A stretch of DNA of 64,000 nt from DTYU01 sp040756575 (GCA_040756575.1 JBFLYP010000006.1:1-64000); one strand, 5' to 3'; shown: positions 8,257 through 16,917, counted from the stretch's first letter. The notes: generated by a model from the sequence alone, not told the origin. Numbers and translations: made by a program.

Positions 8257-8592
8257 ATGCCACTAATAAAGGAACTTACGCGGCAATTTATCCACCAGCT
8301 TTTTTTGATAATTCAGGGCAGTGTTCAGGCTTATCTCGGTGTAACCCAAAACGTCCCGGAAGGAGACCGGGAAACTGCATGGCGGGAATACAATGAGGCC
8401 TTCGAAAGGACAATCGTGCCACAACTGCTCGAAGTGCTTGAAAAAAACCAGTGCGGTCCAGCCGAGCTGTGCCACGCAACGCTGAAGCTGATGGCTATCG
8501 GCGCAGAGATGGTGGAAACGATCGAAACCAAGGACTTGAAGAACGGCGAGTTTCAAACGGCCAAGGCATGGTTTATACCAATGCACTATTAG
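8257..8592 (+). CDS. Hypothetical protein, 111 residues
   Basis: Start chosen at ATG 8257, preceded by AAGGGGGTG at good distance. The protein is soluble and helical with no signal peptide or membrane segment; composition looks like a real gene (YNEAFERTIVPQLLEVLEK, ELCHATLKLMAIGAEMVETI). No motif or family was recognised. It converges on the Imm49-like gene 137 bases downstream. It has no obvious operon partners. Confidence 0.7.
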   Translation: MPLIKELTRQFIHQLFLIIQGSVQAYLGVTQNVPEGDRETAWREYNEAFERTIVPQLLEVLEKNQCGPAELCHATLKLMAIGAEMVETIETKDLKNGEFQTAKAWFIPMHY

Positions 8593-8729
8593 GGAACGGT
8601 TCTTTTGAATAGAATGCGGCAGGCCTGTATGTGAAGTCAGCGGTTTGCAAAACCTTTGCGGGAAACCGCCCCCGAAGATCATCCCGGAAGGTCTGCCTTC
8701 CTAATGTGCTGGGGGCGGTCCCGCTCTCA

Positions 8730-9542
8730 CTATTCGATAAGCGGCATCGGAAGCAGATCTGCGACGGTTTCGAAGGTTTTTCGGTATACCGGGTATCCAT
8801 GCCACTCTTTCAGGGAGACCGTGTTAAACAGGATTCGAACGGAGTGAAACCGTTCATTTACCATCACCTTGAGGCCCATCCTGTGCCCGAGAATCGCCAA
8901 ACAGGTAGCCGGCCTTGAGAAAAGCGCTTCAGGCGTCCCGCGCAGAGAGCCCCGCGTGTAGCGCAGATGTCTCTCCAGGATGATCTCCAGTGCATGTCTA
9001 AAAGCCGCATTGTCACCGGCGAGGATCGCATGCACCGTTTCACCCAAACCGGGGTAGGACTTTACCCGTACGGCCTCATGTGCTGGAATCGCTTTCAGCT
9101 CGTCAGCAGCGGCACGTGCTGCTTCGGCTTTCCCCAAGACCAGCATCCGGAGGGCGTCAAAGTACGCTTTATTTAACCTGGATTCGAGTCGAAACTGCAC
9201 GAGTACTGATTTTTCGGCCGCTCTAAGTGCAATCTCGCGGTCGCCTGATAAGAGAGCCATCTCCATTGTCTGAACCAGTTCAAACGGGTAAACAGTCTCG
9301 TGGCCCGCCTTCGTGAACCGTTGCAAACGATAAAGCACCGATAAAAGAAAAGAGTCCCGGGCTTCTTTAAAATGACCCAGGTGTGCGCTGTACATACCCG
9401 CTCTTCCCCACCCGTTGGCGGCCAACGTTAACCGGGTTAAATCCGGCCGTTCGATAATGTCAACCCCTTTGATTGTGTTTGTGGCAAAGCGGCGCTCGGA
9501 TTCGATACGTGCATGAAATTCCGTCCGCGCGAGTTCGTTCAT
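8730..9542 (-). CDS. Imm49-like protein (putative polymorphic-toxin immunity family)
   Basis: About 270 residues, all helical, soluble, no signal peptide. The C-terminal third carries a pattern that recalls the Imm49 family: LRYTRGSLRGTPEALFS, RPATCLAILGHRMGLKV, then a tail ending in DLLPMPLIE. Imm49 proteins are immunity proteins of polymorphic toxin systems and also occur as orphans. The ATG at 9542 is chosen because AGGTGG lies eight bases upstream; a GTG seven codons earlier has no site. No toxin gene (large secreted protein with a C-terminal nuclease or deaminase) is nearby, so the role is open. The family call is from pattern memory and moderate at best. Confidence 0.5.
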   Translation of the reverse strand: MNELARTEFHARIESERRFATNTIKGVDIIERPDLTRLTLAANGWGRAGMYSAHLGHFKEARDSFLLSVLYRLQRFTKAGHETVYPFELVQTMEMALLSGDREIALRAAEKSVLVQFRLESRLNKAYFDALRMLVLGKAEAARAAADELKAIPAHEAVRVKSYPGLGETVHAILAGDNAAFRHALEIILERHLRYTRGSLRGTPEALFSRPATCLAILGHRMGLKVMVNERFHSVRILFNTVSLKEWHGYPVYRKTFETVADLLPMPLIE

Positions 9543-9688
9543 AATTACCCACCTCACAACCAACCCGTACCAACCTTCGGCCGGCTACTGCATAGAAGAC
9601 CATGTTTCAGCTTCAATGATTGTTATACCGGGAAACCAAATGTTTGTCTATCGATCAGGTATATAAAGCCTAAAAGTATGCATAAAAA

Positions 9689-9723
9689 GCACAATTTTGT
9701 GTCTGAAAACCACAAAATTGTGC
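9689..9723 (-). terminator. AT-rich hairpin, probable terminator of the debranching-enzyme operon
   Basis: A perfect 13-bp inverted repeat, GCACAATTTTGTG and CACAAAATTGTGC, with a 9-nt loop. On the minus strand the hairpin is followed by TTTTT and lies 20 bases after the debranching-enzyme stop codon. It could equally be an operator because each arm is nearly palindromic in itself. Confidence 0.6.
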
Positions 9724-9742
9724 ATGAAGATTTTATCTAACT

Positions 9743-11920
9743 TTAACCTTCAATAATAATCCGGACTTCGCCTTCCTTTTCATGGGGAACACAGACGAAC
9801 CGGTCCTTTCTTTTTTCAAAGTCGATCCCGATTTTACCGCCATGGACACGTAACCTCCTCAGGTGCAATTCTTTCAGGCCGGCCGGAAGAACGGGATTCT
9901 CAATAATTACTCCTTCGGATGTGGTTCTAATACCCAGGCACGCCTGTAGAAAAAGAAACACACTTCCGGCAGCCCAGGCCTGGGGTTCGCATGCCACAGG
10001 GTACCTGACCGGAGCAGAAAAAGGGCGCCGGTCAAAGCCGCAAAAGACTTCGGGAAGCCTGTAGTAAGGAAACTGGAGGGCTGCCTCGAACACAGCGGAA
10101 ACCAATTTTTCGAGTTCCTGAAGCAGGTTGTATTTACGGAGGCCAACGGCGATGATGCTGTTGTCGTGCGGCCAAACCGAACCGTTGTGGTAGCTGATCG
10201 GGTTGTAAGCCCGCTCCTTCCGGCTTAAAGTCCGGATACCCCAGCGTGAAAACATTTCGGGCATGAAGAGCTTGGAGGCCACCTCTTTTGCGGCACGCGG
10301 CGCAAGAATGCCGGTAAACAGAGCATGCCCCATATTGGACGCCATGGTCGATATGAGGCGCTTCCGGGCATCCAGTGCAAGGCCCAGGTAAGAACCTTCC
10401 TCCACCCAGAAGTCCCTACGGAAATTAGCACACAGCACCCGGGCTCTCTCTTCATACCTCTTCGCCGATTCCTTTTCCCCCAAGTGGCGCAGCATTTTGG
10501 CTGCCCGGCGGTAGGCTGCGTAAAGGTAGGCTTGAACCTCTACCAGCGCCACCGGCGGTTCGACCGGGTTTCCATCGGGATCCGGCACCCCGTCCCAGGA
10601 GTCTTTCCACCCCTGGTTCAGGAGTCCCCCTTCCACCCGGCCGGCATACTCGATATAGCCGTCGCCGTCCTTATCGCCGAAATCCGTGCACCACTGGAGA
10701 GCCCTCAAAAGCGGTGTGCGCATCTCTTTAAGGAAGGCCATATCCCTGGTCCACTCAACGAAGTCACCGAGGACGATGATGAACCACAGGGTGGCGTCAA
10801 CAGAGCCGTAATATGGTGTATGCAGGATCTCCTTGCAGTTGGCCATTTCGCCACGCCGTATTTCGTGAATTATTTTGCCCGGTTCTTCTTCGCGTGCCGG
10901 ATCTACCTTATCTCCTTGATAAAGCGCCAGGAAACGCAGCGTTTCCCGGCAGATGTCAGGGTTCACTAAAAGTGTCTGCCAGGCCGTGATGAGGGCATCC
11001 CGCCCGAAAACGGTGGCATACCAGGGGACCCCCGCTTCCATCACCGTGCCTTCGGGGTACACGGTGTAGAGCATCCGGAGGTCGGAAAGCGCCTGGTTCA
11101 ACATCTGGTTGAAGCGCGGGCGGTCGGTTGCAAAACAGGTGCAGCTCTGGTACCAGCGCGCATATTCCTTCTTCTGCCGTGAGGCCGCCTGAATAAACTG
11201 CTCTTTAAATTCTTCAACTTTTTCACACGCAAAAACCTCAGGAGTGTGATCGACCGAAACCGTAATTTTCCAATAAATATATCTTTTTCCTTTCGCCGGG
11301 ATCTCCAGTGAATAGTTGACCAGTAACCCGTCAGCCTCCTGAAGAACGCTTTCAGGAAACGGGTGCCACAAGATACAGGTCTTGCGTAAAAGACCGTCCA
11401 AACCCTTATACAGGAAAGCGGCTCCACTTAAGTCAAACTCACAGGGAAGGTCATCCCCCCGGCGTGCCCTTTTAGCACCTCTTATCTCAAACAAGTCACG
11501 GAAATCCGCCCCCAATTTAAAGGTAAGGTTCATTTTCACCGGTGAAAGGTTGTAATTCACCACGCGGAAGCGCTGGTAGAGTGCTCCTTCTATTAGCCTT
11601 AAAAAGCGGAAATGCACGGTCTGGATGGGCAGGAACTGGCCAGAAGTGGTAATAACTTCAGGGTTCGTGAGGTCACCCTGGTAAAAATGGCTGTAACGCA
11701 CTCCGGAGGATAATAAAATCGGCCGCTGGTTCTCCACAAGAAATTCAAAGCAACTTAAAAACCGGGTATCCCGGAAGTACAATCCTAAACCTCCGGGATA
11801 CCCCCCAGGAATTGAACCGTCACGCAAGGTTACCAGGAAAAGCTCGTCGTTCTTGATTACTTCGGTCTGCTCCTCAACACGCTCGGGAGCAATTCTCAGC
11901 TTTAAACCGCCAGTACTCAA
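9743..11920 (-). CDS. Glycogen debranching-type enzyme (amylo-alpha-1,6-glucosidase)
   Basis: A 725-residue cytoplasmic glycosidase. Residues ~10-215 match the N-terminal bis-type debrancher domain (LFLVTLRDGSIPGG, GLGLYFRDTRFLSCFEF). Residues ~290-680 form the (alpha/alpha)6 catalytic barrel, with AGVPWYATVFGRDALITAWQ, YYGSVDATLWFIIVLGD, NQGWKDSWDG and HNGSVWPHDNSIIA, characteristic of amylo-1,6-glucosidases. It probably trims alpha-1,6 branches or hydrolyses an alpha-glucoside. Start is TTG at 11920, preceded by AAGGAG nine bases upstream; it overlaps the stop of the upstream glycosyltransferase by four bases, so both form a coupled two-gene operon, likely for synthesis and trimming of a storage glucan or compatible-solute glucoside. 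Confidence 0.88.
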   Translation of the reverse strand: MSTGGLKLRIAPERVEEQTEVIKNDELFLVTLRDGSIPGGYPGGLGLYFRDTRFLSCFEFLVENQRPILLSSGVRYSHFYQGDLTNPEVITTSGQFLPIQTVHFRFLRLIEGALYQRFRVVNYNLSPVKMNLTFKLGADFRDLFEIRGAKRARRGDDLPCEFDLSGAAFLYKGLDGLLRKTCILWHPFPESVLQEADGLLVNYSLEIPAKGKRYIYWKITVSVDHTPEVFACEKVEEFKEQFIQAASRQKKEYARWYQSCTCFATDRPRFNQMLNQALSDLRMLYTVYPEGTVMEAGVPWYATVFGRDALITAWQTLLVNPDICRETLRFLALYQGDKVDPAREEEPGKIIHEIRRGEMANCKEILHTPYYGSVDATLWFIIVLGDFVEWTRDMAFLKEMRTPLLRALQWCTDFGDKDGDGYIEYAGRVEGGLLNQGWKDSWDGVPDPDGNPVEPPVALVEVQAYLYAAYRRAAKMLRHLGEKESAKRYEERARVLCANFRRDFWVEEGSYLGLALDARKRLISTMASNMGHALFTGILAPRAAKEVASKLFMPEMFSRWGIRTLSRKERAYNPISYHNGSVWPHDNSIIAVGLRKYNLLQELEKLVSAVFEAALQFPYYRLPEVFCGFDRRPFSAPVRYPVACEPQAWAAGSVFLFLQACLGIRTTSEGVIIENPVLPAGLKELHLRRLRVHGGKIGIDFEKRKDRFVCVPHEKEGEVRIIIEG

Positions 11921-13125
11921 GAAGCGCGTCTCCTTTCCAGATCCCGTCTTGTCGAGCGGCGTACCCTTTCGTAAAAATTAATGGTATCGTCGACCATCCT
12001 GTTCAAGCCGAATCTTCGCTGCACCTCAAAAGCAGCGTTTCGACCCATCTCTTCGGCGCACTGCGGGGCGCTGAGGATCCTCACGATGCTTTCCGCCAGG
12101 GCGTCCGGTGAGCGGGGCGGAATGATGAAACCGGTTTTTCCGTCCGTCACTATTTCCGGCATTCCGCCTACCTGAGTTACTACGAGCGGTTTACCCGATG
12201 CCATTGCCTCGAGGAGGACCAGTCCGAACGGCTCGTCAAATGAGGAGGGGTAGATTACCACATCGCTTGCTTTATAGGCCGAAGGTATTTCGTCCCACGG
12301 GAAAAAGCGAATAAGCACCGAGTCTTCCAGCCCCTCCTCGCTAATCATGCTCTTGATTCGGTGAATTTCACCCTGCTGGCAGGAACCCCAGTCTACCGTT
12401 TTTTCAGTCCCTGCAAGGAGCAAAAACGCCCCGGGGTATGATTGTTTCAACCGGCTGAAAGCCAGGACCACGGTGTCCGATCCCTTCGCTAAACTCATGC
12501 GGGCAGGGTGAAAGATCACCTTCCGGCCGCCTGCCGCTGCCCTGAGCTGACGGACCAGTTCGTCATCAACCCCGGAACCGGCAAAACGACGGGTGTCAAT
12601 GCCGTGGTGAATCACCGTGATTTTTCCGACGGAATAGCCGTTTGCTACAAGCTCTTTTTTAATGTACCGGCTGATTGCGATGACCCCGTCCCACCCCTTG
12701 CTCAGCAGACAGAGTTTCTCCCACGTCTGGTCTGCCCACACGTTATGCGCAGTGAGAACCAGGGGTATTTGGTGCCGAGCCTTGGCATTTAAAAGTTCGG
12801 CGGTGTGTTGAGGACTGAAATAATGCATGTTATGGGCGTGGATAATGTCCGGCTTAGCTTCGTCAATGAATTCGGCCAGCTCCTCGCGGATCTTGTCCCG
12901 GTACTTCCGGATCAGGTCCGGGGTGAGACAATTCAAATCCATGAGCGGAGTACGTCTGATATACACCCCTTCCCACGAATACCTATCAGGTTTCCCATCA
13001 ACTGCCCCGGTCAGAAGATGGACACTATGCCCCTTCCTGACTAAAGCGGGACAAAGCATCGCGAGGTGTGACTCCACACCCCCAATGGTGGGTGGAAACG
13101 CCCAATGAAGCATAGCAATTCTCAT
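11917..13125 (-). CDS. Family 4-type glycosyltransferase
   Basis: A 402-residue retaining GT-B glycosyltransferase. The N-terminal half begins MRIAMLHWAFPPTIGGVESH, with the GGxE pattern for acceptor-side binding; the C-terminal half has HPARMSLAKGSDTVVLAF, DVVIYPSSFDEPFGL and VLLEAMASGKPLVVT, holding the E-x7-E motif that binds the nucleotide sugar. No signal peptide or membrane segment, so it is cytoplasmic. AGGGAGG lies seven bases before the ATG. It is the first gene of the pair with the debranching enzyme (four-base overlap), which suggests both act on the same alpha-glucan or glucoside. The sugar donor and acceptor cannot be predicted. Confidence 0.88.
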   Translation of the reverse strand: MRIAMLHWAFPPTIGGVESHLAMLCPALVRKGHSVHLLTGAVDGKPDRYSWEGVYIRRTPLMDLNCLTPDLIRKYRDKIREELAEFIDEAKPDIIHAHNMHYFSPQHTAELLNAKARHQIPLVLTAHNVWADQTWEKLCLLSKGWDGVIAISRYIKKELVANGYSVGKITVIHHGIDTRRFAGSGVDDELVRQLRAAAGGRKVIFHPARMSLAKGSDTVVLAFSRLKQSYPGAFLLLAGTEKTVDWGSCQQGEIHRIKSMISEEGLEDSVLIRFFPWDEIPSAYKASDVVIYPSSFDEPFGLVLLEAMASGKPLVVTQVGGMPEIVTDGKTGFIIPPRSPDALAESIVRILSAPQCAEEMGRNAAFEVQRRFGLNRMVDDTINFYERVRRSTRRDLERRRAS

Positions 13126-13310
13126 TTTCTGACCTCCCTAATATGTATAGTGGGACAACCCGTTTATATATTTTACCACTTTTAACAAGACTCGCAAGTT
13201 CTGAAAGCCGCTCGTGAAGCCTTTTTCCGGAACGGACGGGGGCTTAAAAAGATGGAAGATGGTGTTGAAACAACAAGTCCGCGAAACTTAAAAGTCACCG
13301 ACTACACAAG

Positions 13311-14334
13311 TTACTCGAGGAACTCGCCGTTCTTAGTATACGGCGGTACCCGGATAGCCGGAGAGTAAAGGGCAGGGTCTTCAGCCCACCGGGGAAGCCA
13401 TCCGGACGGTATCCGGCGGGGGAAGTTGCTGTGTGAAGCCACATAACGAATCGTGGCGACCAGTTCCTCCGGTGTAATCCATGGCATACCGGCGTTAATC
13501 CGGTAAAGGTGTGCCGGATCCTGCCCTGGGTGGTTAGACCCGCTCACGATGGTGAAGAAGTAGCGGTAGCCTGCAACCCGGAGTACCTGGTCCAGCTCTG
13601 GGGTAAAGGCGCCGTAAGGATAAGCGAAATACAGGGTGGTAAAGCCCAATTCCCGGGAAAACGTTTCCTGAGCGCGGATGCTATCGGCGAGCATCCGGGC
13701 CCGGTATGCCGGTGCGGTCTCCTTCTGTCCGGTACGAGGGTTGTAAATTCGCGCCACGGTGGCCGGCGCAGCGGTTTTGAGGCCTGTTGGAACTACGTAA
13801 TGAGCCTCATAGGTATGACCCCCGAAGGTAAAAAGACCGGAGTCCGCCATCTCCCGTACCTGGCGCCAGTTGAGAAAATCGGCCTTCTTGCCTATATACC
13901 CGGCGATTAGAAAAACCGTTGCGGGTACCCGGTGCTTTTGGAGGACCGGATAGGCGTACCGGTAAACACCGGCATAACCGTCGTCAAAAGTAATAACCAC
14001 CGCGTTCGGCGGCAGTTCAGTTTTTCCCTTTAGGAAGGCGAGGAGTCTGTTCACAGGAATGATATGAAAGCCATTCGCCAGCAGTGCCTCAATATCTGAA
14101 GCAAAGGCTTCGGGGGATATCGTCCCCCGTCCGTGGTAAACGTCGCTGATGTTATGAAAGACAAGCACCACTGCCTTATCGCGGTAAAAACAGGGAGATG
14201 GCAGCGGGTCGTCTCTTGCCGACGTTCGGTAAAAATTCAAGGCAGCCTGGGATGGCGCAAAAAAAATGTAAACCTGCCGAAACCACGGCAATCAGAGTCA
14301 GTACTGCTATCCCGGCGATTAAAACACGTTTCAC
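13311..14334 (-). CDS. Membrane-anchored polysaccharide deacetylase, frame-interrupted at an A8/T8 run
   Basis: A NodB-fold carbohydrate esterase: ITFDDGYAGVYRYAYPVL supplies the metal-binding/catalytic Asp pair, FGGHTYEAHY the H-x4-H metal ligands, and YFAYPYGAFTPE a later conserved motif. Read from 14291 alone the protein has no export signal. Another frame just upstream starts at GTG 14334 after TTTGGAG and encodes a typical signal anchor (MKRVLIAGIAVLTLIAVVSA). The two frames meet at a run of eight A (14259-14266; T on the coding strand); with one base fewer they fuse to ..SAGLHFFAPSQAALNFY.. Hence either a real frameshift, transcriptional slippage, phase variation or a sequencing error. 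Likely substrates are cell-wall or exopolysaccharide N-acetyl groups. Confidence 0.75.
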
Positions 14335-14881
14335 AGTCTTTGTCTCCAAAAACCGACCGTCTATTTTACGTATTTCGTGGTTTTCGTCCCACCGCTGCAA
14401 AGAAGATTTTCCTCCCCTCGCTCCGGAAATGGGCGAAAAAAAATTCTGGTGCCGGCATAACGGAGGCCTTAACTTTAATAGATCTTATGTTCTTTTTCAA
14501 GCGGTTTGTTGATTATTAAACCAATTCCAACCCGGCGAAAGTATCTTCCGTTACCGGACAATTTTCGAAACCCACACCGTTGACCTTCGACGAAAGATTC
14601 GGCGGGAGAAAACAAATTCCTTGTTCAAGACAAAAGCCCCGACCAAAAGTCCGCATTTTCGTTGTAATGCTAAGAAAATCTGTCAGGTACTGCAATAGAA
14701 CTGTTATCCCAGGGGAAGACGGTTGCCCGAGAACGTTCTGCTCCAGGCGCTTTGTACCGGGACGCTCCGGGTTAAGGATCCTTCTAAACAGGGGTAGGTA
14801 ACAGCAGATTAACATAAGAGGCCGAGGATGTAATTGGACGGCCTGAGCCGTTTCAGTCTATCAGCGTTAAGTAACAGCGGA
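14335..14881. other. Intergenic region with partial copies of a repeat
   Basis: No convincing gene. Short related segments occur here: GTAACAGCAGATTAA near 14800 followed by GAGGCCGAGGATG, and GTAACAGCGGATTAA near 14870 followed by GGGGTCGAGGA. These look like partial copies of the element listed next. A minus-strand frame at 14516-14815 lacks a ribosome site and recognisable content. Confidence 0.4.
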
Positions 14882-14990
14882 TTAAGAGAAGGGGTCGAGG
14901 ACAGTAATCCTCGACCCTGCAGTTTGCCAAGGCTACTAAACTTGCACCCTCCCAAGCCGTTTACAGTCCGTCCTTTACATGCCCGGATAT
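14882..14990 (-). repeat. Terminator-linked repeat element, copy 1
   Basis: On the minus strand this ~100-nt element reads CCGGGCATGTAAAGGAC, then CGGCTTGGGAGGGTGCAAG, then AGCCTTGGCAAACTG, and ends in a GC hairpin. A second copy at 15702-15806 has the same blocks in the same order, also ending in a hairpin with T-run. Each copy sits downstream of a minus-strand gene. Function unknown; it may be a 3' RNA element or a small mobile repeat. Confidence 0.5.
14888..14917 (-). terminator. Terminator hairpin after the ferritin-like gene
   Basis: Minus-strand stem GGGTCGAGGA / TCCTCGACCC with loop TTACTG, followed by CTTCTCTT. Perfect 10-bp stem; the T-tract is interrupted, so efficiency is uncertain. 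It is the 3' part of repeat copy 1. Confidence 0.55.
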
Positions 14991-15003
14991 CTAAAAAATC
15001 AGT

Positions 15004-15474
15004 TTACAATTCAAGGTGTTCCGGCATAAAACCCGGGTGCGTTTTTTGGATGCCCAGCGCTTTTTCCAAGTCAATGGCGTGCTCCTGCTCCACTGCCGCG
15101 ATGTTACGTATTTTCTGGGCCGAGTCATAAAGATGCAGCATTTCGAGCTGTTCTATACGCTGCAAATAGCGGCGGATGGCATCATACTCGGCCTTAAGGT
15201 CTTGGCGCAGCATTTCTTTATTGTCAAGCGATGTAAGCCTTTCAGCCGTCTCTACAGTCGGAATACCGCCGAGATACTGAATCAGGTCACTCAAGATCAC
15301 GGCATGTTCGTGTTCCTGCTGGGCGTGAGCGAGCAACTCATCGATAACCCTCGTGTATTCAGGCCCCGTAAGCATACTGGCGTGTTGGATGTACTGGATC
15401 ATTGCAGCATATTCCCAGGACAGGTCTAGGTTTAAGCCCTTTATTATTTGTTCCAGTTGTTTTTGATACTTCAT
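15004..15474 (-). CDS. Ferritin-like di-iron protein (bacterioferritin/rubrerythrin superfamily)
   Basis: A 156-residue four-helix-bundle protein. Expected di-iron ligands are in place: E21 in LSWEYAAMIQY, E54 and H57 in AQQEHEHAV, E96 in LKAEYDAIRR, and E129/E131-H132 in AVEQEHA. The length matches bacterioferritin-like proteins, though the haem-ligand Met of true bacterioferritin is not assigned here. No rubredoxin domain follows, so it is not a full rubrerythrin. It probably stores iron or detoxifies peroxide in an anaerobe. It is a single-gene unit flanked by two copies of a terminator-linked repeat. Confidence 0.85.
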   Translation of the reverse strand: MKYQKQLEQIIKGLNLDLSWEYAAMIQYIQHASMLTGPEYTRVIDELLAHAQQEHEHAVILSDLIQYLGGIPTVETAERLTSLDNKEMLRQDLKAEYDAIRRYLQRIEQLEMLHLYDSAQKIRNIAAVEQEHAIDLEKALGIQKTHPGFMPEHLEL

Positions 15475-15701
15475 CGTCTACACCTCGCTCGGGAATTTAT
15501 CTTGGCTTATGTACATATTACTCAGCTACGGTGGAAGATGTTACCACGTATGATCTGATTTCATTCCGGGAATTGCCATATAACCGCACCACAAAATCGT
15601 TCCATAAATCTCGTCAGGTATGCCTCTCCCCAACATTTCCCACTGGTTAGGTGACAGCAGAGTTCCTTTCAACCCACCGGCTCGGCTCAGACATACCGGG
15701 C

Positions 15702-15739
15702 AAAAAGAAAAGGGGCTGCCATTTTTGGGGGACAGCCCC
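15702..15739 (-). terminator. Strong terminator after the small membrane protein gene
   Basis: Minus-strand stem GGGGCTG / CAGCCCC, followed directly by TTTTCTTTTT. It lies about 160 bases downstream of the small membrane protein gene and is the 3' end of repeat copy 2. Confidence 0.7.
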
Positions 15740-15806
15740 TGGCGGCTTTTCCAAGGTGCCAAACTACAACCTCTCAAGCCGAGATGTCCTTCACATGCCG
15801 GATTTA
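15702..15806 (-). repeat. Terminator-linked repeat element, copy 2
   Basis: Minus strand reads CCGGCATGTGAAGGAC, CGGCTTGAGAGGTTGTAG, then CACCTTGGAAAAGCC, then the terminator. It is clearly related to the 14882-14990 copy, with small gaps. Downstream GACAGCAGAG near 15651 (inverse of the GTAACAGCAGATT motif near 14800) suggests the similarity extends beyond the hairpin. Confidence 0.5.
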
Positions 15807-15896
15807 TTCCGTTTAAAAACCTAACGGTGAAGCGGAACTAATCCCCTCCCGGCGTGTGACTTGAGAAGGTTATGCCCGGACCGCAAGGGAAGACGG

Positions 15897-16025
15897 TCAA
15901 GAAACCTTTTCTTTTTTCGGCGCACTGAAAAGGACGAGCATGAACCCAATGCAAAAATTAATCAAAAAAGCCATGACCGCTGTTGCTGCCGGGTGTTGAT
16001 GAATCCACTGGATGATAAGTGCCAC
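15897..16025 (-). CDS. Small single-pass membrane protein (42 residues)
   Basis: A GTG start at 16025 is preceded by AAAGGAGG with eight-base spacing, a strong site. The product has a short soluble N-terminus (MALIIQWIHQHPAATA), one hydrophobic helix (VMAFLINFCIGFMLVLFS) and a basic C-terminus (APKKEKVS). Longer in-frame upstream codons lack a ribosome site. A terminator with a T-run follows downstream, so it looks like an independent transcript. No function can be assigned. Confidence 0.6.
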   Translation of the reverse strand: MALIIQWIHQHPAATAVMAFLINFCIGFMLVLFSAPKKEKVS

Positions 16026-16484
16026 CGATACAGCCTCCTTTCTACCCGCCGCGCGGGGTAAGATTAGGCAACTAATCCCACATCTCGTATTATTGCCCTG
16101 ATTATACAAAAACAAGCTTAATATGCTGAAAATCATATGTCGCGTCTAATTTGGGCTGTCGGTGGCCGGTTACCGCTAATGCGAGAACGGCTTAAGTCAA
16201 GTATCCTGGGCCTAAGTCATATTCGATCAAATCCGTAAAAACAATTGAAAAATCGTCTCCGGCGATGGCGGCTATCGCGGCACACTGCTACCAGGGCGGC
16301 CTAAGAAACTTACAATCAATTACCGCCACACTATGCTAAGTCTAAGATTGCCACATGCGGCAAGCTGCACAATGAAGAATGAAAAATTTAATTGCCCGTC
16401 CCCGGTCTTTTATAAACGTTGAACGGACCCTAAAGGTCTGTCAGTATAAGGTCGAACGTTTATTTTTCGGAGGAGGTGAATCAA
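16026..16484. other. Intergenic region upstream of small lipoprotein
   Basis: Lies between divergent small genes and should hold both promoters, but no clear -35/-10 pair was found. No RNA gene or repeat recognised. Confidence 0.4.
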
Positions 16485-16736
16485 GTGAAAGCGCGTCTGA
16501 TCACTTTAGTACTAATCGCCTTATTCATCGCACTTGGCGGCTGCGGTGGCAAGGAGGCTCATTTTAACAGCCCTTCGGAGGCGGGTGCTACGAATACGGT
16601 TTATATCACTCTTTACGGGCACAAGTACCACCGGGCCGGCTGCCGCTACCTGGCAGAAAACTCGATTCCAATGAGCATAGAGGAGGCAAAGAAAAGCGGG
16701 TACGGGCCGTGCGGAGCATGTGATCCGCCGCAGTAG
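16485..16736 (+). CDS. Small lipoprotein with a Cys/His putative metal-binding motif
   Basis: 83 residues. A lipoprotein signal peptide (MKARLITLVLIALFIALGGC) ends in the lipobox LGGC, predicting export and lipidation at the Cys. The mature part carries YHRAGCRYLAEN, then SIEEAKKSGYGPCGACDPP; the H-x3-C ... C-x2-C arrangement resembles the Ada-type metal-binding module often found at the C-terminus of secreted nucleases and competence-related proteins. The GTG at 16485 is preferred over the GTG at 16476 because GGAGGAGGTG then has correct spacing. Probably binds zinc outside the membrane; partner and role unknown. Confidence 0.7.
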   Translation: MKARLITLVLIALFIALGGCGGKEAHFNSPSEAGATNTVYITLYGHKYHRAGCRYLAENSIPMSIEEAKKSGYGPCGACDPPQ

Positions 16737-16811
16737 TATTTTGGATCCGCTGATGAGAAGAGCCGCGAAGAAATTATGGATGAAATTTTAAACTGTAGTA
16801 TAGTTGGCCTT

Positions 16812-16840
16812 AAAAAAGGTTCGGACGAAATAGCCGAACC
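16812..16840 (-). terminator. Terminator of the tRNA pair
   Basis: Minus-strand stem GGTTCGG / CCGAACC with a 9-nt loop, followed by TTTTTT. It lies 80 bases downstream of the tRNA-Val 3' end and closes the tRNA transcript. Confidence 0.75.
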
Positions 16841-16917
16841 CTGAAACCCTTGATATTTTCGGTAAGGGTAAAACCACTTTTTCCTGTAACTCCCCAAACC
16901 CTGAAACCCTTGGTATT
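16839..16917. repeat. Direct repeat pair downstream of tRNA-Val
   Basis: CCCTGAAACCCTTGATATT (16839-16857) and CCCTGAAACCCTTGGTATT (16899-16917) differ at one position and are spaced 60 bp apart. The second copy abuts the encoded CCA end of tRNA-Val. They could mark a past integration/excision or be transcript-processing signals. Confidence 0.5.

Noticed and set aside
14834..15130. Plus-strand frame overlapping the ferritin-like gene
   Set aside because: Covers repeat copy 1 and the antisense of the ferritin-like gene; the EDSNPRP-like product is a common artefact of translating structured non-coding DNA.
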